Made by a program: the position numbers and the translations under genes. This document shows, piece by piece, positions 27,916-36,448 of a DNA stretch of 64,000 nt. This stretch comes from JASHUC01 sp963849095 (GTDB lineage: Bacteria; Pseudomonadota; Gammaproteobacteria; Steroidobacterales; Steroidobacteraceae). Under the pieces are notes generated by a model, which was not told where the DNA came from, did no database searches, and saw nothing but the letters and a program-made list of their open reading frames with translations. Location of the stretch: positions 182,080 through 246,079 of the forward strand of contig CAWKGA010000002.1 of the NCBI GenBank assembly GCA_963849095.1, written 5' to 3'. Each line of letters opens with the position of its first letter. The stretch's first letter is position 1.

Positions 27916-28589
27916 AGACCATCACGTGGCTGTCGCCCCAGGACTCGCCGGAGCGCTTCCCGCCGCTCGAGCGGGCGCTCGATGAGCCCCAGGGATTGCT
28001 CGCGGCCGGCGGCGACCTCTCCCCCGCTCGGCTGCTCGCCGCCTATCAGCGCGGCATCTTTCCCTGGTACTCGCCGGGACAGCCTGTGCTCTGGTGGTCG
28101 CCCGACCCGCGCGCCGTCCTTTATCCCGAGGAGTTCCGCTGCTCGCGCAGCCTCGCCAAGACACTTCGCAACCGGGGCTTCGAGACCTCCATCGACCGAG
28201 ATTTCGCCGCGGTCATCGGAGGCTGCGCCGCGCCGCGGGCGAGCGGGTCCGGAACCTGGATCACGCCCGAGATGCGCGCCGCCTATCTGGAGCTGCATCG
28301 CTCGGGCCACGCCCATAGCTTCGAGACGTACCTCGACGGGCACCTGGCGGGCGGACTCTACGGGGTGCGGCTCGGGCGGGTGTTCTTCGGCGAGTCGATG
28401 TTCAGCCGGGAGCCGGACTCCTCGAAGGTCGCCCTCGCCCGCCTTGTCGAGTATTGCCGCGCCGAAGACATCATCGTGATCGACTGCCAGCTCTCCTCAC
28501 GGCATCTCGAGAGCCTCGGCAGCCGGCTCATTCCGCGCTCGGCCTTCCAGAACCTGTTGCGGCTGCACAGCGGCTGCCCGCTTCCTTAA
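27912..28589 (+). CDS. aat: Leucyl/phenylalanyl-tRNA-protein transferase
   Basis: N-end-rule enzyme that transfers Leu or Phe from tRNA to proteins with N-terminal Arg or Lys, marking them for ClpS/ClpAP. It has 225 residues with family motifs ERFPPLERALDEPQGLLAAGGDLSPARLLAAYQRGIFPWYSPGQPVLWWSPDPRAVL, ASGSGTWITPEMRAAYLELHRSGHAHSFE and LAGGLYGVRLGRVFFGESMFSREPDSSKVALA. The GTG start overlaps the upstream stop. clpA and clpS lie about 300 bp downstream on the other strand, so the whole N-degron pathway is clustered here. Confidence 0.96.
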   Translation: MKTITWLSPQDSPERFPPLERALDEPQGLLAAGGDLSPARLLAAYQRGIFPWYSPGQPVLWWSPDPRAVLYPEEFRCSRSLAKTLRNRGFETSIDRDFAAVIGGCAAPRASGSGTWITPEMRAAYLELHRSGHAHSFETYLDGHLAGGLYGVRLGRVFFGESMFSREPDSSKVALARLVEYCRAEDIIVIDCQLSSRHLESLGSRLIPRSAFQNLLRLHSGCPLP

Positions 28590-28591
28590 GG

Positions 28592-28607
28592 AGCCCTCGC
28601 GGGCTTT
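28592..28607 (+). terminator. Possible weak intrinsic terminator after aat
   Basis: AGCCC-TCGC-GGGCT followed by TTT lies 3 nt after the aat stop. The stem is only 5 bp and the T run is short, so this could be only an attenuator before infA. Confidence 0.35.
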
Positions 28608-28674
28608 CCCGCCCGACCTTCCGCGGCGCAAATTGCATTGGCGCGGCCGTTTATGCAGAATGCGCGCCCCCATG

Positions 28675-28893
28675 ATGTCAAAAGAAGACGCGATTCAGAT
28701 GGAGGGCGAGGTCGTCGAGACCTTGCCCAATACCACGTTCCGCGTGAAGCTCAAGAACGGCCACGTGGTGACCGCACACATCTCCGGCAAGATGCGCAAG
28801 AACTACATCCGCATCCTCACCGGCGATCAGGTGACGGTCGAAATGACGCCCTACGATCTGAGCAAAGGACGCATCATCTACCGCGGGCGGTGA
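28675..28893 (+). CDS. infA: Translation initiation factor IF-1
   Basis: A 72-residue OB-fold protein that occupies the ribosomal A site during initiation. It starts MSKEDAIQMEGEVVETLPNTTFRVKLKNGHVVTAHISGKMRKNYIRILTGDQVTVEMTPYDLSKGRIIYRGR, the complete canonical length and sequence for gammaproteobacterial IF-1. Two consecutive ATG codons occur at 28672 and 28675; the second gives the canonical MSKED start. It is convergent with clpA, only 6 bp away. Confidence 0.98.
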   Translation: MSKEDAIQMEGEVVETLPNTTFRVKLKNGHVVTAHISGKMRKNYIRILTGDQVTVEMTPYDLSKGRIIYRGR

Positions 28894-28899
28894 CGGCCC

Positions 28900-31167
28900 T
28901 CACGCCGGGACTTCCTGCAGCTGAGGCGAGCTGCAATCGAGCTCGAGGCTCTCGCGGTTCTTCGATACGGAGACACGCACCTGGCCGCCTCCGGCCAGGC
29001 GGCCGAAGAGCAGCTCCTCGGCGAGCGGCCGCTTGATGAACTCCTGGATGATGCGGGCCATGGGCCGCGCGCCCATCTTGGGGTCGTAGCCTTTCTCGGC
29101 GACCCACCGGCGCGCCTCGTCGTCGAGCGTGAGGATGACGCCCTTCTGCTCGAGCTGCATTTCCACCTCGACGATGAGCTTGTCGACCACGCGCTCGATC
29201 GTCGGCGGATCGAGGGCGGCGAACTGGATGATCGCATCGATGCGGTTGCGGAACTCCGGGGAGAACAGGCGCCGTACGGCCTCCATGCCGTCGGAGGCGT
29301 GGTCCGCATGCATGAAGCCGATCGAGGGACGGCTCATCTCCTGGGCGCCGGCGTTGGTGGTCATCACGATGATGACGTGCCGGAAATCGGCCTTGCGGCC
29401 GTTGTTGTCGGTGAGCGTCCCGTGATCCATCACCTGCAGCAGCAGGTTGAACACATCCGGATGGGCCTTCTCGATCTCATCGAGCAGCAGCACGCAGTGA
29501 GGGTGCTTGGCGATGGCCTCGGTGAGGAGCCCCCCCTGATCGAAGCCGACATAGCCCGGCGGCGCGCCGATCAGGCGCGAGACCGTGTGCCGTTCCATGT
29601 ACTCCGACATGTCGAAGCGGACGAACTCGATGCCCATGGTGATCGCCAGCTGCCGGGTGACCTCGGTCTTGCCGACGCCGGTCGGTCCCGCGAACAGGAA
29701 GCTCCCGACGGGTTTGCTCTGATCGCCGAGACCGGAGCGCGCCATCTTGATCGACGCCGCGAGCGCGTCGATTGCGCGATCCTGCCCGAAGATCACGAGC
29801 TTCAAGTTGCGCTCGAGGTTCTTCAAGACTTCCCGGTCCGAGGTGGAGACGCTCTTCGCCGGAATGCGGGCCATCCGCGCGATCACGTCCTCGATGTGGC
29901 GCACCTCGACGGTGTCCTCGCGCTCCGCGATGGGTTTCAGGCGCAGCCGCGCGCCGGCTTCGTCCACCACGTCGATCGCCTTGTCGGGGAGGTGCCGCTC
30001 GTTGATGTGTCGGGCGGCGAGCTCGGCGGCCGCCTTCAGCGCATCGTCCGCGTACTTGATCGAGTGGTGCTCCTCGAACCGGGCCTTCAGTCCCTGCAGG
30101 ATCTCGATGGTCTCCTGCACGCTCGGCTCGGTCACGTCGATCTTCTGGAAGCGGCGCGCGAGGGCATGGTCCTTCTCGAAGATCCCGCGGTACTCCTGGT
30201 AAGTGGTCGAGCCGATGCAGCGGATCTCACCGTTGGTGAGCACGGGCTTGATCAGGTTCGAGGCGTCCATGACACCGCCCGAGGCGGCGCCCGCTCCGAT
30301 GACGGTGTGGATCTCGTCGATGAAGAGGATCGCGCCCGGCTGCTTCTTGAGCTCCGTGATGACACCCTTCAAGCGCTTCTCGAAATCCCCTCGGTACTTG
30401 GTGCCCGCGATGAGGGCGCCCATGTCGAGCGCGAAGAGCATGCAGTCGGACAGCACCTCGGGCACCTTGCCCTCGATGATGAGCCGCGCGAGGCCTTCGG
30501 CGATCGCCGTCTTGCCGACGCCCGCCTCGCCGACATAGAGAGGATTGTTCTTGCGCCGGCGGCACAGGATCTCGATGGTGCGCTCCACCTCGAGCTTGCG
30601 GCCGATGAGCGGATCGATGCGGCCGTCCTGGGCCAGGCGGTTGAGATTCGTCGTGTATTTCTCGAGCGCGCTGCCGCCTTCCGGATCGCGCTCCGCGTCG
30701 GCTCCCGTCTCCTCCTTGTCGGTCTTCTCCTCGGCGATCTTCGAGAGTCCATGAGAGATGTAGTTGACCACGTCGAGGCGGCCGACGTGCTGACGGTTGA
30801 GCAGGTACACGGCGTGGCTCTGCTTCTCGGCGAAGATCGCGACGAGGACGTTCGCGACGCCGACTTCCTTCTTCCCGCTCGACTGGACGTGGAACTGGGC
30901 GCGCTGCAGCACGCGGTGGAAGCCGAGGGTCGGCTGCACCTCGCGCTCCTCCGCCTCCTCCAGCCGCGGCGTCGATTGATCGAGATGGTCCTTCAGCTCT
31001 TGCTTGAGCTTGGCGAGATCGGCCCCGCAGGCGCGCAGGATCTCGCGCACCTTCGGTGTGTCAATGATCGCAAGGAGCTGATGCTCGACCGTCAAGTATT
31101 CGTGACGGGCCTCGCGCGCCTGATGAAAGGCATCGTTGAGACAGTATTCAAGCTCGTTGGAAAACAC
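28900..31167 (-). CDS. clpA: ATP-dependent Clp protease ATP-binding subunit ClpA
   Basis: AAA+ unfoldase that feeds ClpP, 755 residues. It has the N domain that binds ClpS (MFSNELEYCLNDAFHQAREARHEYLTVEHQLLAII), AAA-1 with Walker A GEAGVGKT (about 210) and AGTKYRGDFEKRLKGVI, and AAA-2 with GPTGVGKTE (about 493), EYMERHTVSRLIGAPPGYVGFDQGGLLTEAI and the IGFMHADH region corresponding to the IGL-type ClpP-docking loop. It starts 42 nt after the clpS stop, the standard clpS-clpA order. clpP is not in the window. Confidence 0.97.
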   Translation of the reverse strand: MFSNELEYCLNDAFHQAREARHEYLTVEHQLLAIIDTPKVREILRACGADLAKLKQELKDHLDQSTPRLEEAEEREVQPTLGFHRVLQRAQFHVQSSGKKEVGVANVLVAIFAEKQSHAVYLLNRQHVGRLDVVNYISHGLSKIAEEKTDKEETGADAERDPEGGSALEKYTTNLNRLAQDGRIDPLIGRKLEVERTIEILCRRRKNNPLYVGEAGVGKTAIAEGLARLIIEGKVPEVLSDCMLFALDMGALIAGTKYRGDFEKRLKGVITELKKQPGAILFIDEIHTVIGAGAASGGVMDASNLIKPVLTNGEIRCIGSTTYQEYRGIFEKDHALARRFQKIDVTEPSVQETIEILQGLKARFEEHHSIKYADDALKAAAELAARHINERHLPDKAIDVVDEAGARLRLKPIAEREDTVEVRHIEDVIARMARIPAKSVSTSDREVLKNLERNLKLVIFGQDRAIDALAASIKMARSGLGDQSKPVGSFLFAGPTGVGKTEVTRQLAITMGIEFVRFDMSEYMERHTVSRLIGAPPGYVGFDQGGLLTEAIAKHPHCVLLLDEIEKAHPDVFNLLLQVMDHGTLTDNNGRKADFRHVIIVMTTNAGAQEMSRPSIGFMHADHASDGMEAVRRLFSPEFRNRIDAIIQFAALDPPTIERVVDKLIVEVEMQLEQKGVILTLDDEARRWVAEKGYDPKMGARPMARIIQEFIKRPLAEELLFGRLAGGGQVRVSVSKNRESLELDCSSPQLQEVPA

Positions 31168-31209
31168 GTTATCTCCACGCTTCCGGATCGTTGAACCGCC
31201 GCTTGATCC

Positions 31210-31530
31210 TCAGGCCTCTTCCAGGGCGCACATCAGGGGGTGCTGGTTGTCGCGCGCATAGGTCGTCACCTGGGCCACCTTAGTCTCCGCGATCTCGTAT
31301 GTGAAGACCCCGCAGACGCCCTTACCCTTGGTATGGACCTCGAGCATGATGCGAGTGGCAGTGGGCCGATTCATGGCGAAGAACTTCTCGAGCACATCGA
31401 CAACGAACTCCATGGGAGTGTAATCGTCGTTGAGCAGAATGACTCGGTAGAGGGGAGGCTGTTTGACCTCCGGCCGGGACTCCTCGACGGCAACCCCGGC
31501 GTCGGGGCGGGCGGGATGCGGATCCGGCAT
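31210..31530 (-). CDS. clpS: ClpA adaptor ClpS
   Basis: Adaptor that recognises N-degron residues and delivers substrates to ClpAP. From the ATG at 31530 it has 106 residues: a flexible N-terminal tail, then PPLYRVILLNDDYTPMEFVVDVLEKFFAMNRPTATRIMLEVHTKGKGVCGVFTYEIAETKVAQVTTYARDNQHPLMCALEEA with the conserved NDDYTPMEFV and HxxGKG motifs. An alternative ATG at 31536 exists. AGGA is spaced 5 nt before 31530, which favours the shorter form. It is upstream of and probably cotranscribed with clpA. Confidence 0.94.
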   Translation of the reverse strand: MPDPHPARPDAGVAVEESRPEVKQPPLYRVILLNDDYTPMEFVVDVLEKFFAMNRPTATRIMLEVHTKGKGVCGVFTYEIAETKVAQVTTYARDNQHPLMCALEEA

Positions 31531-31702
31531 GGACATCCTGTCTTTATAGGGGTCGCCATACGCCAACACAAGAGCCTCTTGACGCCTGAAAATGCTGCAT
31601 GGGAAACAGATTACAAAACAATTGCTTGAGAGCCAAAGCACGGCGCTCGTATGATTGCCGCCGGCTCCCCCGGGCTGCTCGAGGATCGAACCCCCCTTTC
31701 CG

Positions 31703-32656
31703 ATGAATGCCGTAAGATCCTGGCTCGACACGATGGCCGCGACCGGTAAGTGGCACAGCACGTTGCGATCCCGCGCCCCGCAGGCGGCGGTGTGGGCGCT
31801 TGCGGTTGCGATTGGTGTTCAGGCCGCGGTCATCGTGACGCGCTGGGCCGGCTCGGGCGGGACTGGCGTCACAACCGTCGCTCAGTCGTCGGCCGCGGCG
31901 CAGCCGCCGATCGACATCGCGGAAATCGCGAGCCAGCATCTGTTCGGGGCGCCGCCAACGGTCTCCGAAGGCGGATCCGGCGCGCCTCGGACCGACCTGG
32001 CGCTCGTTCTGACGGGGACCATCGCGGCCGCCCTTCCCGAGAATGGGCTTGCGATCCTCGGAGTAAACCCCGCGGCGGCGAAAGTGTATGCGGTCGGCGA
32101 CAACGTGCCGGGGGGGGCCCGCCTCCATGCCGTGTATGACGATCGGGTCCTGCTCGATCGCGGCGGCCGCCTGGAGTCCCTCATGCTGGTCCGCGGCATC
32201 GCGGGCGCGCAGAGTAATCTCGGCTCCGCGACGGCTCCCGTGCAGCAGGCCGTCGCGCGCGTGCGCCGGTTGATGGACGAGGATCCGAGCGCGCTCGAGG
32301 ATATCATGCGCCCACAGCCCGTCTTTGCGGGCGGGAAGCTGCGCGGTTACCGGGTCTACCCGGGGCGCAACCTCCGGGCGTTCTCGGTCCTTGGCCTGCG
32401 CCCGGGGGATCTCGTGACCGCGATCGACGGCACGCCCCTGGACGACCCCTCTCGGGGCCAGGAAATTTTCCGCACGCTCGGCTCCTCGAGCGAGGCGCAC
32501 GTCACAGTCGAGCGCAACGGCCAGCAGCAAGATCTCACTTTGAACATGTCCCAGATCGCCTCGCAAGCCGATCAGCTCACGGACGGCGAAAATGGAGCCG
32601 GCGGCGCAAGCGCACCCGCTCCTCAAGGCCCGGCTGGAGCTCCGGGCAACAACTAG
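31703..32656 (+). CDS. gspC: Type II secretion system protein GspC
   Basis: Inner-membrane connector of the T2SS that contacts the secretin, 317 residues. It has a short cytoplasmic N-terminus, one membrane helix (AAVWALAVAIGVQAAVIVTRW), an HR domain with DIAEIASQHLFGAPP and LALVLTGTIAAALPENGLAIL ... YAVGDNVPGGARLHAVYDDRVLLDRGGRLESL, and a C-terminal PDZ domain (YRVYPGRNLRAFSVLGLRPGDLVTAIDGTPLDDP). An Ala/Pro/Gly-rich tail of about 25 residues follows. The ATG at 31703 is preferred over 31655, which adds 16 unlikely residues. It is the first gene of gspCDEF, divergent from clpS. Confidence 0.93.
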   Translation: MNAVRSWLDTMAATGKWHSTLRSRAPQAAVWALAVAIGVQAAVIVTRWAGSGGTGVTTVAQSSAAAQPPIDIAEIASQHLFGAPPTVSEGGSGAPRTDLALVLTGTIAAALPENGLAILGVNPAAAKVYAVGDNVPGGARLHAVYDDRVLLDRGGRLESLMLVRGIAGAQSNLGSATAPVQQAVARVRRLMDEDPSALEDIMRPQPVFAGGKLRGYRVYPGRNLRAFSVLGLRPGDLVTAIDGTPLDDPSRGQEIFRTLGSSSEAHVTVERNGQQQDLTLNMSQIASQADQLTDGENGAGGASAPAPQGPAGAPGNN

Positions 32657-32688
32657 CGGGCGCGCTCATCCGTACCCCGGGGGCTTCG

Positions 32689-34917
32689 ATGAGATCATAT
32701 GGATATTTGATTCGACTCGCGCGCGCAGGCGGCAGAACGGGCCTCCACTGTGCCGCCGTGCTGGCGGTCGCCGTCGCGATCGCATCCGCTCAGTCGTCCG
32801 ACGTGCGCGTCACGCCGAACTTCGAGAACGTGGACATCGGCCAAGTCATCGACGCGGTGGCCATGGTCACCCACAAGACCTTGATCCCCGACCCGCGCGT
32901 GCGCGCGCAGGTGACGATACGGTCCTCCACGCCGATGTCGCCGGATTTGTTCTACCAGACCTTTCTCGCGATCTTGCAGGTCCACGGCTTCATCGCCGTG
33001 CAGGACGGCAACGTCGTCAAGATCATGCCGGACGCCGAGGAGCGCTTTCAATCGAGCGGGGTGCTGCCCTCGCAGGTGAGCTCCACCTCGGATGAGATCG
33101 TGACGCAGGTGGTGCAGGTGAAGAACGTGAGCGCCGCGCAGCTCGTGCCCGTGCTGCGGCCGCTCGTCCCGAACCAGGGCCTCCTCAGTGCCTATCCGCC
33201 CGCGAACGTCCTCATCATCTCCGACCACGCATCCAACGTGCACCGCCTGATGCAGATCATCAGCCGCATCGATGAGACCAACACCTCCGACATCGACGTG
33301 ATGGCTCTGCAGAACGCTTCGGCGACTCAGGTCGCCCGCGTCGTGAACTCGCTCTTGCAGGGCCAGATGCAGAACGAGAGCGGCGGCGCGCCGCTCAAGC
33401 TCGTCGCCGACGAGCGCTCCAACAGCATCCTGCTGACCGGAGATGCGGGCGAGCGGCTGCGCGCCAAGGCCCTCATTGCCCATCTGGATACGCCTTCGGC
33501 CTATGGCGGGGACACGCGGGTGCGCTACCTGCACTACCAGGACGCTGCGAAGCTCGCGCCGAAGCTGAAGGAGCAGCTCACCGGCATGGAACAAGCCGCA
33601 GCCGCCAGCAAGGGCGGCCCGGGCACCGGGCAGGAATCGGAGAGCACCGCTCAGATCTGGGCCGATGAGCAGAACAACGCTCTCGTCATCACGGCGCCGC
33701 CGAAGACCATGAGCGCGATCAACTCGATCATCGATCAGCTCGACATCCGCCGCGCGCAGGTGCTCGTCCAGGCGATCATCGTTGATGTGAACTTCGACAA
33801 GTCGACGGAGCTCGGCGTGAACTGGGCCGTCTACTCGCAGGGGTCGACCATTCCGGGGGCGACGTTTCTCACGCCGGTCGGCGGTGCGAGCCTCGTCGAT
33901 CTCGCCGACTCCATCATCAATCCGGCCAATCTTCCCTCGACGGGCCTCGTGAACGGCACCACCGTCGCGCTCGGGCGCATCGCCAAGACCGGCATCAGCT
34001 TCGCCGCCATGATCCGCGCCCTGCAGAGTAGCGACGATTCGAACATCATCGCGACGCCCTCCACGGTGACGATGGACCACCAGGAGGCGAAGATCGAGGT
34101 GGCCGAGGAAGTGCCGTTCGTGACCGGCCAGTACACGAACGCGAGCACGGTGAGCAACGGGACCGTTTCTCCGTTCCAGACGATCCAGAACGAGACGGTG
34201 GGAACGATCCTGAAGATCACACCGGAGATCAACAACAACGACCTCATTCTCAAGATCGACATCGAGAGCTCGAGCGTCATCCCGACGAGCCAGCTGGCGG
34301 CCGAGGGTTCCTCGGGAAGCACGGTGGATCCGACGACGGAAAAGCGCACGGTGAGCACCGAGGTGCTGATCGAGGACGGCGGCATCCTGGTGATCGGCGG
34401 CCTCATCAGCAACGAGTACGACCGCAACACGACCGGCGTACCGCTCCTCTCGCACATCCCGCTGCTCGGCCAGCTCTTCCAGGATCGCCAGGGAGACATC
34501 GAGAAGAAGGACTTGATGATCTTCATCCGGGCGCAGATTCTGCACGACGGCACGGACGCGGGAGTCGCGACGGACGCCGAGTACCAGTTCATCCGCAAAG
34601 AGCAGAAACAGGTCGGCGAGAAAGAGCTGATCCCGCTGGTGCCCGGAGCCGGCTCCTCGATACTCCCAGTCGCGCCGAAGGGGACCGCACCGTCGAACTT
34701 CGTCGGCTGCTGCGACATCGCGCCGATTCCTACGCCTCCCCGGAAGGGATCGACCTCGAGCGCACCGGGTACCCCTGCGCAGAAGGCGGGCGCGGCCGAC
34801 CCGGCCGCCAAGAGTCCGCAGAGCATCGCGACGGCGCCGCAGCCCGGGACGGCCTCCCCCCAGGCGGCCCCGCAGAGCGCACAGCCGCAGAGCGCGCCTG
34901 CCGGGAGCCCGCAATGA
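32689..34917 (+). CDS. gspD: Type II secretion system secretin GspD
   Basis: Outer-membrane channel of the T2SS, 742 residues. A Sec signal ends AIASA-Q (about 34/35). The N0 domain (DVRVTPNFENVDIGQVIDAVAMVTHKTLIPDPRV) and N1-N3 domains (VVQVKNVSAAQLVPVLRPLV, DVMALQNASATQVARVVNSLL, RVRYLHYQDAAKLAPKLKEQL) precede the secretin core with VQAIIVDVNFDKSTELGVNWA and DGGILVIGGLISNEYDRNTTGVPLLSHIPLLGQLF. The C-terminal 120 residues are Pro/Ala/Gln-rich, with a Cys-Cys pair in FVGCCDIAP, and may form the pilotin-binding or S domain. It overlaps gspE by 4 nt. Confidence 0.96.
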   Translation: MRSYGYLIRLARAGGRTGLHCAAVLAVAVAIASAQSSDVRVTPNFENVDIGQVIDAVAMVTHKTLIPDPRVRAQVTIRSSTPMSPDLFYQTFLAILQVHGFIAVQDGNVVKIMPDAEERFQSSGVLPSQVSSTSDEIVTQVVQVKNVSAAQLVPVLRPLVPNQGLLSAYPPANVLIISDHASNVHRLMQIISRIDETNTSDIDVMALQNASATQVARVVNSLLQGQMQNESGGAPLKLVADERSNSILLTGDAGERLRAKALIAHLDTPSAYGGDTRVRYLHYQDAAKLAPKLKEQLTGMEQAAAASKGGPGTGQESESTAQIWADEQNNALVITAPPKTMSAINSIIDQLDIRRAQVLVQAIIVDVNFDKSTELGVNWAVYSQGSTIPGATFLTPVGGASLVDLADSIINPANLPSTGLVNGTTVALGRIAKTGISFAAMIRALQSSDDSNIIATPSTVTMDHQEAKIEVAEEVPFVTGQYTNASTVSNGTVSPFQTIQNETVGTILKITPEINNNDLILKIDIESSSVIPTSQLAAEGSSGSTVDPTTEKRTVSTEVLIEDGGILVIGGLISNEYDRNTTGVPLLSHIPLLGQLFQDRQGDIEKKDLMIFIRAQILHDGTDAGVATDAEYQFIRKEQKQVGEKELIPLVPGAGSSILPVAPKGTAPSNFVGCCDIAPIPTPPRKGSTSSAPGTPAQKAGAADPAAKSPQSIATAPQPGTASPQAAPQSAQPQSAPAGSPQ

Positions 34918-36428
34918 ACGATGCCGCCGGCGCTCGACCGGCAACCACCGGAGCGGCGCCCGCCGCGGCGGAGCGGCGGCTCTCGTTCGCGTATGCGAAG
35001 CGCCACGGCGTGCTCGTGAGACACATCGCCGAGGGCCACGCCGAGTGCGCTTATCGAGCCGGCGCCTCGCCGCACGCACTCGCGGAGGTCCGCCGCTTCT
35101 TGAAGATGCCGCTCAAGGTCGAGCGCGTCGATGAGACCGCCTTCGATGCGATGCTGCGGCAATCCTACGAGGGAGGCTCGGAGACGATGCAGGCCGTCGG
35201 GGGCTTCGAGGACACGACGGACCTCGCCCACCTCGCACAGGACCTGCCTGAGCAGGCCGACCTGCTCGAGAGCGAGGACGATGCGCCGATCATCCGCCTC
35301 ATCAATGCCGTGTTCACCCAGGCGATCAAGGAGAACGCCTCGGACATTCACATCGAGCCGTTCGAGAACCGCCTCGTCGTCCGCTTCCGCGTCGATGGCG
35401 TGCTGCGCGAGGTGCTGCAGTCGAAGCGCGCGGTCGCACCGCTCGTCGTCTCGCGCATCAAGGTCATGTCGAAGCTCGATATCGCCGAGAAGCGCCTGCC
35501 GCAGGACGGCCGCATCAGCCTGCGCGTCGCGGGCCGCGCCGTGGACGTGCGCGTCTCCACCATTCCGTCGAGCCACGGCGAGCGCACGGTGCTGCGCCTG
35601 CTCGACAAGCAGCCCGGACGCTTCGACCTCAACGCGCTCGGCATGGACCCGACGACCGAGCAGCGGATCGACGAGCTGATCCACAAGCCGCATGGCATCC
35701 TGCTCGTCACCGGCCCCACGGGATCGGGCAAGACGACCACGCTCTACGCCGCGCTCGAGCGGCTCAACGACCGCACCCGCAACATCATGACGGTGGAGGA
35801 GCCCGTCGAGTACTACATCGACGGAATCGGCCAGACTCAGGTGAACACCAAAGTCGAACTGACCTTCGCGCGCGGACTGCGCGCCATCCTGCGCCAGGAC
35901 CCGGACGTGGTGCTGGTCGGGGAGATCCGCGATCTCGAGACGGCCCAGATCGCCATCCAGGCGAGCCTCACGGGCCATCTCGTGATGTCGACCCTGCACA
36001 CGAACACCGCCGTGGGCGCGATCACGCGCCTGCGTGACATGGGCATCGAGCCGTTCCTGCTGTCGTCGAGCCTCATCGGCGTGCTGGCGCAGCGGCTCGT
36101 GCGGGTACTCAATCCGGATACCAAGGAGCCCTTCGCGGCCGGGGAATACGAGCGCAGGCTCCTCGGCCTGCGTCCCGGCGATCCCTCCCCGACGCTCTAT
36201 CGGCCCGCTAACGACGATGCGAACGGCTTCCGTGGGCGCACCGGCGTCTACGAGCTCGTGATCGTCGATGACACCCTGCGGACGATGATTCACGATACCA
36301 CCGCCGAGCATGAAATCGAGCGCTATGCGCGCACCATGACCCCTTCCATCCGCGACGATGCGCTCGCGAGGGTGCTGCGCGGGGAAACGACGCTCGAGGA
36401 AGTGCTGCGCGTCACGCGCGAGGATTAG
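34914..36428 (+). CDS. gspE: Type II secretion ATPase GspE, lacking the tetracysteine zinc motif
   Basis: Cytoplasmic hexameric ATPase driving the pseudopilus, 504 residues. The N-terminal GspE_N domain ends near residue 120. The CTE core has SDIHIEPFENRLVVRFRVDGVL, Walker A GPTGSGKT (about 267-274), the Asp box TVEEPVEYYIDGIGQTQVN, Walker B LRQDPDVVLVGEIRD, the His box GHLVMSTLHTNTAVGAITRLRDMG and FRGRTGVYELV. The CM zinc domain, normally two CxxC pairs, here reads VLNPDTKEP and YRPANDDANGFRGRTG with all four cysteines gone. Everything else looks active. Confidence 0.95.
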   Translation: MNDAAGARPATTGAAPAAAERRLSFAYAKRHGVLVRHIAEGHAECAYRAGASPHALAEVRRFLKMPLKVERVDETAFDAMLRQSYEGGSETMQAVGGFEDTTDLAHLAQDLPEQADLLESEDDAPIIRLINAVFTQAIKENASDIHIEPFENRLVVRFRVDGVLREVLQSKRAVAPLVVSRIKVMSKLDIAEKRLPQDGRISLRVAGRAVDVRVSTIPSSHGERTVLRLLDKQPGRFDLNALGMDPTTEQRIDELIHKPHGILLVTGPTGSGKTTTLYAALERLNDRTRNIMTVEEPVEYYIDGIGQTQVNTKVELTFARGLRAILRQDPDVVLVGEIRDLETAQIAIQASLTGHLVMSTLHTNTAVGAITRLRDMGIEPFLLSSSLIGVLAQRLVRVLNPDTKEPFAAGEYERRLLGLRPGDPSPTLYRPANDDANGFRGRTGVYELVIVDDTLRTMIHDTTAEHEIERYARTMTPSIRDDALARVLRGETTLEEVLRVTRED

Positions 36429-36448
36429 CGCAGCAGGGCTGGACCGCG

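Noticed and set aside
29299..31194. A 631-codon plus-strand frame opposite clpA
   Set aside because: Antisense shadow of a complete ClpA; composition is typical of reverse-complement translation.
32695..36311. Long minus-strand frames opposite gspD and gspE
   Set aside because: Antisense shadows; both gsp proteins read cleanly on the plus strand with all family motifs.
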